Below, piece by piece: positions 1-5,686 of a stretch of 5,686 nt of DNA. Source of the stretch: Bacteroidota bacterium (GTDB taxonomy: Bacteria > Bacteroidota > Bacteroidia > UBA7662). A program made the position numbers and the translations under genes. The notes beneath the pieces are model-generated. The model was not told the origin of the DNA. It was given only the letters and a program-made list of their open reading frames with translations, and did not search any database. Numbering within the stretch: the stretch's first letter is position 1; each line of letters begins with the position of its first letter. The DNA lies in the NCBI GenBank assembly GCA_016868485.1, contig VGGT01000135.1:1-5686 (forward strand), written 5' to 3'.

Positions 1-952
1 GCCAGTCAACTTGTGGTGGCAAATCACGTGTTGCTGAAGCATGAGCGCCCAAGTGCTTTTTGAGGGCAAGGGCACAGGCAGCGTTGCTGCTGTGGCCGGG
101 TTTGCTGGCGATGATGTGCGCACGAATGGGTCGTCCGAGTAGAGCCATATCGCCCAACACATCCAATAATTTGTGACGTGCAGGTTCGTTGGCACAGCGC
201 AGTTGAACATTGTTCAGAATACCCTGTTCGGTGACTTGGATATGAGGTGTTTGAAATGCCCTGCGAAGACGGTTGAGTTCGGGTTCAGCCACCACCTTAT
301 CCACCACAACAATTGCATTGTTGAGGTCACCACCTTTTATAAGATCATTTTCGAGCAGGGTTTCTAATTCATGCAGAAAGCAGAACGTACGGCTTTGGGC
401 AATTTCAGATTCGAAGTCCCCGATTTCCGCAAGCTGGGCATGCTGGGTACCTAAAACAGGAGAGTCGTAGTCTACCAACACCGTTATTCTGGTTTTGGTA
501 TCCGGGATGATGTTGATTTCACAGTCTTTCTCTGGGTCGTAATAACGGAAAGCCGAGCTGAGCTCAATATACTTTCTTGATGCGTCTTGCACCCGGATAC
601 CTGCTTCTCTGATTAAATCTACAAATGGTTTTGAACTGCCGTCAGCTATTGGGCATTCGGGCCCATCGAGTGAAATGAGTACATTATCCAAGCCCATCCC
701 CACTAAAGCAGCCAAAACATGTTCGGTGGTATGGATATCGGCTCCTGATCGGGATAGGGTGGTGCCGCGACTGGTATCGGAAACAAACTCCACCTCTGCG
801 GGCACCAAGGGGGTGTCAGGAAGATCATCGCGACGGAACACCAATCCATGGTTTTCAGGTGCAGGAATGAGGCGTAAGTTGACCTCAGCCCCCGTGTGGA
901 TGCCTACGCCTTTGAGTTCAACCGTTCGGTTTAGGGTTTGCTGATGCTCCAT
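1..952 (-). CDS. lpxC: UDP-3-O-acyl-N-acetylglucosamine deacetylase LpxC, probably the N-terminal half of a bifunctional LpxC-FabZ protein (3' end cut by window)
   Basis: Zinc-dependent cytoplasmic deacetylase that removes the acetyl group from UDP-3-O-acyl-GlcNAc, the committed step of lipid A synthesis. I translated 317 codons from the ATG at 950-952. They show the family motifs SDTSRGTTL (58-66), HTTEHVLAAL (74-83, with E77 and zinc ligand H78), DGSSKPF (104-110), RTFCFLHEL (188-196), NEPARHKLLD (255-264, zinc ligands H260 and D264, with K261) and GHSSN (286-290, H287 as the expected general acid/base). All catalytic residues are present. A stand-alone LpxC would end near residue 305. Here the frame continues past KKHLGAH into a proline-containing stretch (RDLPPQVDW) resembling the linker before FabZ in Bacteroidota LpxC-FabZ fusions. 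The fusion is therefore inferred; the FabZ half lies outside the window. The start lies 20 bp after the lpxD stop, so the two are very likely cotranscribed. No usable Shine-Dalgarno site is visible. Confidence 0.95.
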   Translation of the reverse strand, partial: MEHQQTLNRTVELKGVGIHTGAEVNLRLIPAPENHGLVFRRDDLPDTPLVPAEVEFVSDTSRGTTLSRSGADIHTTEHVLAALVGMGLDNVLISLDGPECPIADGSSKPFVDLIREAGIRVQDASRKYIELSSAFRYYDPEKDCEINIIPDTKTRITVLVDYDSPVLGTQHAQLAEIGDFESEIAQSRTFCFLHELETLLENDLIKGGDLNNAIVVVDKVVAEPELNRLRRAFQTPHIQVTEQGILNNVQLRCANEPARHKLLDVLGDMALLGRPIRAHIIASKPGHSSNAACALALKKHLGAHASATRDLPPQVDW

Positions 953-972
953 TCCTATAATTTCACAAAAAC

Positions 973-2016
973 TTATTGGTTGTTATTTTTATTCATCAGG
1001 CTATTTTCCAGATCCTCAATACGTTTCATAAGCTCAGGCAGTCTGCGCATAACGGCGTTCCGCCTTTGACTTTCCATATAAGTACCAACCGGGGTCCCAT
1101 TCCATTTCTGTCCAGGCTCTTTAATAGAATGAGTCACGCCGGTTTGCCCACCGATTTGTGAGCCTGGAGCAACATATACATGACCAGCAAACCCAACTTG
1201 TCCGGCTACCACGCAATTTTGGTCGATGTGCGTGCTGCCCGACACCCCAGTTTGGGCCGCTATGACGGTATGTGAACCTATTTCAACATTGTGGGCAATG
1301 TGCACCAGATTATCTAGTTTTACCCCCTTGCGGATTCGTGTTGCACTGATGGTTGCCCTGTCGATGGTGCAACATGCCCCTATTTCTACGTGATCCTCTA
1401 TGATCACGACTCCATTTTGTGCGACTTTTTGGTAATGACCTTCTCTTTGGGGCGCAAATCCGAAGCCATCAGAACCAACAACGGTGTTTGAATGAATCAC
1501 GCAGTCATTGCCCACTTCGCAATGATGAAGAATGCGGACGCCTGGGTGTATTTGGGTATTTGCCCCAATAACCACGCCCGAGCCAATGTAGGCTTGTTCC
1601 ATGATGATTGATCCGCTGCCAACCTGTGCGCCGCGGGCAATAAAAGCGAAGGCTCCAATCGAAACGCCCTTGCCGATCTGTGCCCCCTCGGAAACACAAG
1701 CGAGGGGATGGATCCCAGGTTCTATTGGGCTCGACGCGCTAAATACTTGCTGGCATTTAGTGAATGCAGAATATGGATCATCAACAGCCACCAGTGTGCT
1801 TTGCGGCATCGGATGGTCTCTGGCGACGTCGTGGCTCACAATCAAAACAGAAGCCTCAGTGGTTTCAAGGAAGCCCAAATACTTGGGATTCGATAAAAAA
1901 CTAAGATCACCTGAGCGGGCGTGCTCAATTTCAGCCAGACGCGTTACAGGCACATCAGATTTGCCTAATAAACGACCTCCAGTAAGCTCTGCAATTTGGG
2001 CAGAGGTCAGCGTCAT
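973..2016 (-). CDS. lpxD: UDP-3-O-(3-hydroxyacyl)glucosamine N-acyltransferase LpxD
   Basis: Transfers a 3-hydroxyacyl chain from acyl carrier protein to the amino group of the LpxC product, the third step of lipid A synthesis in the cytoplasm. The 347-residue protein has the usual family length. It has an N-terminal uridine-binding domain (about 1-100, with LSFLSNPKYLGFLETTEASVLIV at 38-60), then a left-handed beta-helix of hexapeptide repeats (about 105-295). The IAHN motif at 240-243 carries H242, which matches the catalytic base by motif. The stretch NTVVGSDGFGFAP (177-189) and the closing helix (about 317-342) are also typical. I chose the ATG at 2014-2016 because it gives the standard start (MTLTSAQIAELTGG). 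The frame stays open upstream to a TTG at 2062-2064, but those 16 residues have no family counterpart. It lies 72 bp after the HD-protein stop and 20 bp before lpxC, in an apparent operon. Confidence 0.96.
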   Translation of the reverse strand: MTLTSAQIAELTGGRLLGKSDVPVTRLAEIEHARSGDLSFLSNPKYLGFLETTEASVLIVSHDVARDHPMPQSTLVAVDDPYSAFTKCQQVFSASSPIEPGIHPLACVSEGAQIGKGVSIGAFAFIARGAQVGSGSIIMEQAYIGSGVVIGANTQIHPGVRILHHCEVGNDCVIHSNTVVGSDGFGFAPQREGHYQKVAQNGVVIIEDHVEIGACCTIDRATISATRIRKGVKLDNLVHIAHNVEIGSHTVIAAQTGVSGSTHIDQNCVVAGQVGFAGHVYVAPGSQIGGQTGVTHSIKEPGQKWNGTPVGTYMESQRRNAVMRRLPELMKRIEDLENSLMNKNNNQ

Positions 2017-2088
2017 AAATCGTTCGGTTACAGAGGGGGTGGTCAACAGGAAAATAAACGGCAAATAACGAAAAAAATGGCGTCAATA

Positions 2089-3312
2089 TCACAGAAATTC
2101 TTTAGGAGCATAGAGGAAATACTTTTCAACTACACCCGTAAGTGCTTTCAGATGTGGGTTCTGACTGGCTTCGGTAATTTCTTTCACCGAATGATCCTTG
2201 CCCAATATGTATATGGGCTCTCGATCGGTGCGTAACGCATGGTTTACAATACTTCCTGTTCTAAAAAAATAGAGCGATTCTTGGGCACTAATCCCATAGG
2301 CAGCACAAATCTGATGCTGAATTTGGTTGATGCGTTCAGGATCGGGTTTTTCTGCCGAAAGGACAACCCGGTTGAGCTTCCGGCTCAGCAATTGCGCACA
2401 CAAGGTCAATAACACACGATCGCCTTTTCGACTCCATTTTTTGACAGCAGCCAAAAAGTCGTGATCGTCTGTTTCCGCATAGGCTGATAAAACATAGGGG
2501 AGCTCTATCGGGTTGACTGCCTCAGTTTGTTTCAAAAGCATCAGCAGAGCGTCTGAGCCTTCAAGGGTTTCGCCAGATGCGAGCAATTCACGGGCACGTT
2601 CAACGATGCTGCGCATCAGGAACTCAGCCGACAACACCGTTTTGTGCTGGTAGACCTGCCAATACATCAGTCGGCGGGCCAAAAGAAACTTCTCAACCGA
2701 ATATATACCCTTTTCCTCCACAACAAGTGCGCCCCTAAATACGTGCATCATCTGAATAATGCGGTCCCAACCCACGATTCCCTCACTCACCCCAGTAAAA
2801 AAGCTATCTCGGTTTAGGTAATCGAGTCGGTCAACATCCAGCTGTGAAGACACCAGTTGATGGAGGAAAGGCATTGGGTGAGTGCCCTCAAAAATGGAAA
2901 TGGCCTCGGTGAGTGCACCTCCGCTCAATTCATTGAGGTGTTCCATCATGGCGCGTGTCCAGAATTCGTGGTTCACCGGCCCGCCAATCAGATGCTCGAG
3001 GGCATGGGAGAACGGGCCGTGGCCAATATCATGGAGTAGGATGGCAGCGCAGGCTGAAGTGCCTGTAGCGTGTGGGATATCAACCCCTTTATCGCGCAGA
3101 ATGAGCATGACTTGCTGCATCAGGTGCATAGCGCCTAAGGCATGTGCCAAGCGGCTGTGTGTAGCACCAGGGTAAACCAAATAGCTCATGCCCAATTGCC
3201 GAATCTCTCGGAGTCGTTGAACCAACGGATGTTCCAATAGATCAAAAAGCAATGGGTCATTCAGTCGGATAAATCCGTAAATCGGGTCGTTGATGATTTT
3301 GTATTTGTTCAC
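2089..3312 (-). CDS. HD-domain phosphohydrolase, SAMHD1/dGTPase-like (COG1078-type)
   Basis: Predicted metal-dependent phosphohydrolase of 407 residues. The SAMHD1-type metal-site pattern is complete: H57 (in HSRLAHALG), H94-D95 (in LLHDIGHGPFSH, 92-103), and D161 in LDVDRLDYLNRD (158-169), where R162 and Y165 match SAMHD1's phosphate-contacting Lys and Tyr. H115 (NHEFW) fits the additional active-site His. Relatives cleave dNTPs to nucleoside plus triphosphate, but the substrate of this bacterial group is not settled, so dNTPase activity is inferred. No signal peptide or membrane segment is seen, so it should be cytoplasmic. The start is GTG at 3310-3312 (MNKYKIINDPIYGFI), the usual N-terminus of the group, preceded by an A-rich stretch rather than a Shine-Dalgarno site. 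It is probably the first gene of the unit leading into lpxD and lpxC; this neighbourhood is familiar to me in Bacteroidota. It diverges from porX. Confidence 0.88.
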   Translation of the reverse strand: MNKYKIINDPIYGFIRLNDPLLFDLLEHPLVQRLREIRQLGMSYLVYPGATHSRLAHALGAMHLMQQVMLILRDKGVDIPHATGTSACAAILLHDIGHGPFSHALEHLIGGPVNHEFWTRAMMEHLNELSGGALTEAISIFEGTHPMPFLHQLVSSQLDVDRLDYLNRDSFFTGVSEGIVGWDRIIQMMHVFRGALVVEEKGIYSVEKFLLARRLMYWQVYQHKTVLSAEFLMRSIVERARELLASGETLEGSDALLMLLKQTEAVNPIELPYVLSAYAETDDHDFLAAVKKWSRKGDRVLLTLCAQLLSRKLNRVVLSAEKPDPERINQIQHQICAAYGISAQESLYFFRTGSIVNHALRTDREPIYILGKDHSVKEITEASQNPHLKALTGVVEKYFLYAPKEFL

Positions 3313-3377
3313 ATTATTTTTTTTTCAGTCGGCACACCGAAGGCACAACTCTTTCGTTTATGTTGCGTAAAAATACA
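3313..3377. promoter_or_regulatory. Divergent control region between the HD-lpxD-lpxC unit and porX
   Basis: All signals for two divergent transcription units must lie in this short gap or inside the flanking coding ends. It holds a T9 run (3317-3325), read as A9 just upstream of the GTG start on the minus strand, and a direct repeat of GGCACA (3331-3336 and 3342-3347) with an 11-bp period. I find no clean Bacteroidota -33/-7 promoter in either direction. The nearest is TATTTTTT at 3315-3322 (one mismatch to TAnnTTTG), with a TTG 22 bp upstream, pointing to porX. The promoters are therefore unassigned; calling the region regulatory rests on position. Confidence 0.5.
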
Positions 3378-4940
3378 ATGACAGCACAGCAAATTTCCAT
3401 ACTGTGGGCCGACGATGAGATCGACCTACTCAAAGCACAGATTTTGTTTCTGGGGAGTAAGGGCTACCGCATAGTCGCCGTTGGCAGTGGTGCCGAGGCG
3501 CTCGAAAAAGTGCGATCCGAGGTGTTTGATTTGGTGTTTTTGGATGAACATATGCCCGGATTAACAGGATTGGAGGTTCTGCCGCGGATCAAAGCGGTTC
3601 GTCCGCAGCTGCCGGTGGTCATGATCACCAAAAATGAAGAAGAAAACCTGATGGAGGAGGCCATTGGTTCCCAAATTGCAGACTACCTCATCAAGCCGGT
3701 CAATCCCAATCAAATCCTGCTCAGCATCAAGAAAATTTTAGACCAAAAGCGATTGGTTGGGGAAAAGACGACCGCTGAATATCAACAGGACTTTAGGAAC
3801 CTCGGACTCGCTTTCAACGACGACCTATCGGCACAGGGCTGGATGGATACGTATGCAAAACTGGTGTATTGGGATGTAGAGTTGGAGAAAAGTAAGGATG
3901 AAGGCATGAAAGAGGTGTTGGCCATGCAACGTGCCGAAGCCAATCGCCAATTCACCCGATTTATCAAAAATGAGTACCTCGATTGGTTCAAAAATTCTTC
4001 AGACGACATCCCGATTCTATCGCATAACCTCCTTCGAAAAAAGCTATTTCCTCGGCTTGAACGGAATCGTCCCACCTTTCTGTTTGTGATCGATAACCTA
4101 CGGCTCGATCAGCTGAAGGTTTTAGAGCCCATCATTTCGGAGTATTTTCAAACGGAGGAAAGTGGCACCTACATGAGCATACTGCCAACTTCCACCGAAT
4201 TTGCACGTAACGCCCTTTTTGCCGGGCTTATGCCCCTCGATATCAAAAGCCGTTATCCCGATAAATGGGTGTCACCGACTGAGGAGGAGGGAAGTCGCAA
4301 CATGCATGAGGCCTTTTTCCTTCAAGAGTTCCTCAAGCGGTCAGGACATGATTTGCGTATGTCTTACCACAAAATTACCCAGTTGCAACAGGGCAAACAA
4401 CTGGCTGAAAATGCCAGTAATTTGTTTGGGCACGATTTGGTGGTGGTGGTTTATAATTTTGTGGATATGCTCAGTCATGCACGCAGTGAAATGAATGTCA
4501 TTAAGGAATTGGCCGACGATGAAGTATCCTACCGGTCCATCACCCGTTCCTGGTTTGAACATTCGCCACTTTGGGAGTTGATGCGCAGGGTAGCCGACAA
4601 AAAATGCCCCATGTTTGTGACCACAGACCACGGAACGGTCCGGGTGGCCGAACCTGTGCGCATTGTAGGTGACCGCAATACCAATACCAACCTGAGGTTC
4701 AAGGAGGGAAAAAACCTAAGCTACGACGACGACGATTTGTTTGTCATTGAAAAGCCAGAGGAGGCACGCCTGATTCGGCATTCGCTCAGTAGTTCCTATG
4801 TATTTGGAGGCAGCGATCAATATTTCTGTTACCCCAATAACTACCACCACTACGTTAATTTATACAGACATACCTTTCAACACGGGGGAATCTCATTGGA
4901 AGAGATGATCATTCCTTGGGCACTCTACACACCGAGATAG
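3378..4940 (+). CDS. porX: PorX: response regulator with PglZ/alkaline-phosphatase-like effector domain, type IX secretion regulator
   Basis: Response regulator known in Porphyromonas gingivalis to act with PorY and SigP in controlling type IX secretion genes; its effector domain belongs to the alkaline-phosphatase superfamily and is reported to hydrolyse oligonucleotide signals. Numbered from the ATG at 3378 (520 residues), the receiver domain (about 7-124) has acidic pair D12-D13, phosphoacceptor D56 (FLDEHMPG), T84 and K106, all intact. A helical linker (about 125-225) contains the characteristic LDWF. The PglZ domain (about 230-515) has D239 (VIDNLRLDQ), probable nucleophile T271 (SILPTST), D363 and H367 (NFVDMLSH), D417-H418 (TTDHGT) and H502 (FQHGG), plus the PorX-typical GDRNTNTNLR at 431-440. 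The metal site looks complete. An in-frame ATG at 3360 would add six residues; I prefer 3378 because homologues start shortly before the first strand and the upstream bases are A-rich. The likely cognate kinase PorY is not in the window. Confidence 0.96.
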   Translation: MTAQQISILWADDEIDLLKAQILFLGSKGYRIVAVGSGAEALEKVRSEVFDLVFLDEHMPGLTGLEVLPRIKAVRPQLPVVMITKNEEENLMEEAIGSQIADYLIKPVNPNQILLSIKKILDQKRLVGEKTTAEYQQDFRNLGLAFNDDLSAQGWMDTYAKLVYWDVELEKSKDEGMKEVLAMQRAEANRQFTRFIKNEYLDWFKNSSDDIPILSHNLLRKKLFPRLERNRPTFLFVIDNLRLDQLKVLEPIISEYFQTEESGTYMSILPTSTEFARNALFAGLMPLDIKSRYPDKWVSPTEEEGSRNMHEAFFLQEFLKRSGHDLRMSYHKITQLQQGKQLAENASNLFGHDLVVVVYNFVDMLSHARSEMNVIKELADDEVSYRSITRSWFEHSPLWELMRRVADKKCPMFVTTDHGTVRVAEPVRIVGDRNTNTNLRFKEGKNLSYDDDDLFVIEKPEEARLIRHSLSSSYVFGGSDQYFCYPNNYHHYVNLYRHTFQHGGISLEEMIIPWALYTPR

Positions 4941-4962
4941 GTATTTTCGGAGGGCCATCCGT

Positions 4963-4993
4963 ATTGGGACTTGCCACAAATTGGTTAGTTTTG
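4963..4993 (+). promoter_or_regulatory. Probable Bacteroidota housekeeping promoter for the EVE-pyrR unit
   Basis: The 57-bp gap after porX contains a perfect TAnnTTTG -7 box, TAGTTTTG at 4986-4993, preceded at a 19-bp spacing by ATTG at 4963-4966 (-33 consensus TTTG). Both sequence and spacing fit the promoter recognised by the primary sigma factor of this phylum. The -7 box ends four bases before the ATG at 4998, so transcription should start at or next to the start codon and give a leaderless or near-leaderless mRNA. The prediction is from sequence only. Confidence 0.55.
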
Positions 4994-4997
4994 CAGC

Positions 4998-5591
4998 ATG
5001 GCGCGCTGGCTGTTAAAATCGGAACCGTTTGTATACAGTTTCAACGACTTACTGCGCGAAGGTGAAGGGATTTGGGATGGTGTTCGGAACTACCAAGCTC
5101 GCAACAACCTCGCTGCCATGAAACCCGGTGATGAAGGTTTGTTCTACCACTCCAACTTAGGAAAAGAGGTGGTGGGGCTAATGCGGATCGTGTCTGATCC
5201 ATTTCCTGAAAACGGATTTCCCGACGGTCCTTGGGTCGCGGTGCGTGTGAAGCCCATTCGTCCGCTTCGGCAATCGGTTTCGCTCGCTCGAATGCGCACA
5301 CATCCTGACTTGCATGACCTCGCGCTCATCAGACACAGTCGCTTGTCGGTTATTCCACTCACTGAACTTCATTTTCATACAATTTTGGCGCTCGAAAATG
5401 AAGAAAATCTTGAAGAACCGGCATTTCCAGATGGATCGAGCATCATGCAGGGCAAGGGAGCAAGCACAGCGCCCAGCCATAGAGCAAGCACAGCGCCCGG
5501 CCAGAGAGCAAGTACAGCGCCCGGCAAAGGGGCAAGCACAGCGCCCAGCCATAGAGCAAGCACAGCGCCAGTTAAAAACACGACGAGATGA
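4998..5591 (+). CDS. EVE domain-containing protein (PUA-like fold) with repetitive ASTAP C-terminal tail
   Basis: Small cytoplasmic protein with an EVE domain over about residues 1-133. The hallmark motifs are WLLKSEP (4-10), IWDGVRNYQARN (25-36), GLFYHSNLGKEVVGLMRI (47-64) and RLSVIPLTE (115-123), close to human THYN1 and bacterial relatives. EVE domains form a PUA-like pocket, and several bind modified cytosines in DNA; the ligand of this one is unknown. The domain normally ends near residue 133. This protein continues for about 64 residues: a short acidic linker (132-151) and then five copies of an 8-residue unit ending in ASTAP (152-191), encoded by a 24-bp tandem repeat. That tail is not part of the family. 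The ATG at 4998 is fixed by the conserved N-terminus. There is no Shine-Dalgarno site, and the promoter box ends four bases upstream. The stop codon overlaps the ATG of the next gene (ATGA), implying translational coupling. Confidence 0.9.
   Translation: MARWLLKSEPFVYSFNDLLREGEGIWDGVRNYQARNNLAAMKPGDEGLFYHSNLGKEVVGLMRIVSDPFPENGFPDGPWVAVRVKPIRPLRQSVSLARMRTHPDLHDLALIRHSRLSVIPLTELHFHTILALENEENLEEPAFPDGSSIMQGKGASTAPSHRASTAPGQRASTAPGKGASTAPSHRASTAPVKNTTR
5451..5570 (+). repeat. 24-bp minisatellite, five tandem copies, inside the 3' end of the EVE gene
   Basis: Five contiguous 24-bp units share the core GCAAGCACAGCGCCC and encode GKGASTAP, SHRASTAP, GQRASTAP, GKGASTAP and SHRASTAP. The order A-B-C-A-B shows a higher period of 72 bp: units 1-2 and 4-5 differ at only three of 48 bases, which points to recent duplication by slippage or unequal recombination. 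Unit length is a multiple of three, so copy-number change leaves the reading frame and the downstream stop/start overlap intact. Confidence 0.97.
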
Positions 5592-5686
5592 TCCTTGAAA
5601 GTCGTGTTATTGTTCGCCCGGCGCATCTGTCGCTCATCCTGCAGCGCCTGAGCGAGGAATTGTTGGAGCGGCATCCTGGCTTTCAT
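5588..5686 (+). CDS. pyrR: Probable PyrR: uracil phosphoribosyltransferase / pyr operon regulator homologue (5' part only)
   Basis: Only the first 33 codons are present (starting MILESRVIVRPAHLSLILQR); the frame is open at the window edge. The pattern ESRVIV, a helix with Q-R-L and E-L-L-E-R-H, then G-F matches the N-terminus of Bacteroidota PyrR proteins, which precedes the phosphoribosyl-pyrophosphate-binding core. PyrR in Firmicutes is a uracil phosphoribosyltransferase that also binds pyr mRNA; whether Bacteroidota members regulate RNA is less clear. The diagnostic PRPP loop lies outside the window, so the call rests on a short match. Its ATG (5588-5590) overlaps the EVE stop codon by four bases, so there is no untranslated leader or independent promoter directly before it. 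Confidence 0.68.
   Translation, partial: MILESRVIVRPAHLSLILQRLSEELLERHPGFH

Noticed and set aside
2017..2064. N-terminal extension of LpxD from a TTG start
   Set aside because: The 16 extra residues have no counterpart in LpxD proteins, and the ATG at 2014-2016 gives the standard N-terminus.
1601..2068. Long plus-strand open frame opposite lpxD
   Set aside because: It lies wholly antisense to a well-conserved gene, resembles no known family, and has no promoter or translation signal.
3368..3375. Minus-strand TATTTTTA as a -7 box for the HD gene
   Set aside because: It departs from TAnnTTTG at the last base, and the nearest TTTG lies only 14 bp away, too close for a -33 element.
4948..4961. 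Possible terminator hairpin after porX (CGGA, six-base loop, TCCG)
   Set aside because: The stem is only four base pairs and no T-run follows it, so it does not support a rho-independent terminator.
5178..5552. Cysteine-rich minus-strand open frame over the EVE gene (repeated GRCAC units)
   Set aside because: It is the antisense shadow of the 24-bp repeat, and its other half lies opposite conserved EVE coding sequence.
5451..5570. CRISPR array
   Set aside because: The repeats are contiguous 24-bp coding units with no unique spacers.

Overview
The window is a compact, almost fully coding chromosomal segment from a member of the Bacteroidota. The evidence is an intact PorX-type regulator (response-regulator receiver plus PglZ/alkaline-phosphatase-like domain, the type IX secretion regulator), an LpxC of the Bacteroidota type that is normally fused to FabZ, the absence of Shine-Dalgarno sites before every gene, and one promoter with the Bacteroidota TAnnTTTG -7 box. 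Base composition is moderate (close to half G+C by eye). I cannot place it below phylum; a free-living, T9SS-bearing lineage is most likely.

Layout. The left 3.3 kb is a minus-strand run read right to left: an HD-domain phosphohydrolase related to SAMHD1/dGTPases (GTG start), lpxD, and the N-terminal ~317 codons of lpxC(-fabZ), which runs off the left edge. LpxC and LpxD catalyse consecutive committed steps of lipid A synthesis. The right 2.4 kb is plus strand: porX, an EVE-domain protein with its own likely promoter, and the first 33 codons of a probable pyrR, which runs off the right edge. The two blocks diverge from a gap of only about 65 bp that holds a T9 run and a short direct repeat.

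How the genes fit together. Lipid A is the base of the LPS to which T9SS cargo proteins can be attached, so lipid A enzymes back to back with the T9SS regulator form a plausible envelope-biogenesis neighbourhood. The EVE and pyrR genes overlap by four bases (ATGA) and are probably translated together.

The most unusual feature is a five-copy, 24-bp in-frame tandem repeat that encodes an ASTAP-rich tail on the EVE protein, just before the pyrR start. Otherwise the genes are recognisable core families. I found no mobile element, CRISPR array, tRNA, rRNA or convincing rho-independent terminator, and no gap longer than 300 bases. I did not find evidence for a wholly new system; the leads are the repeat tail, the probable leaderless promoter and the gene pairing.
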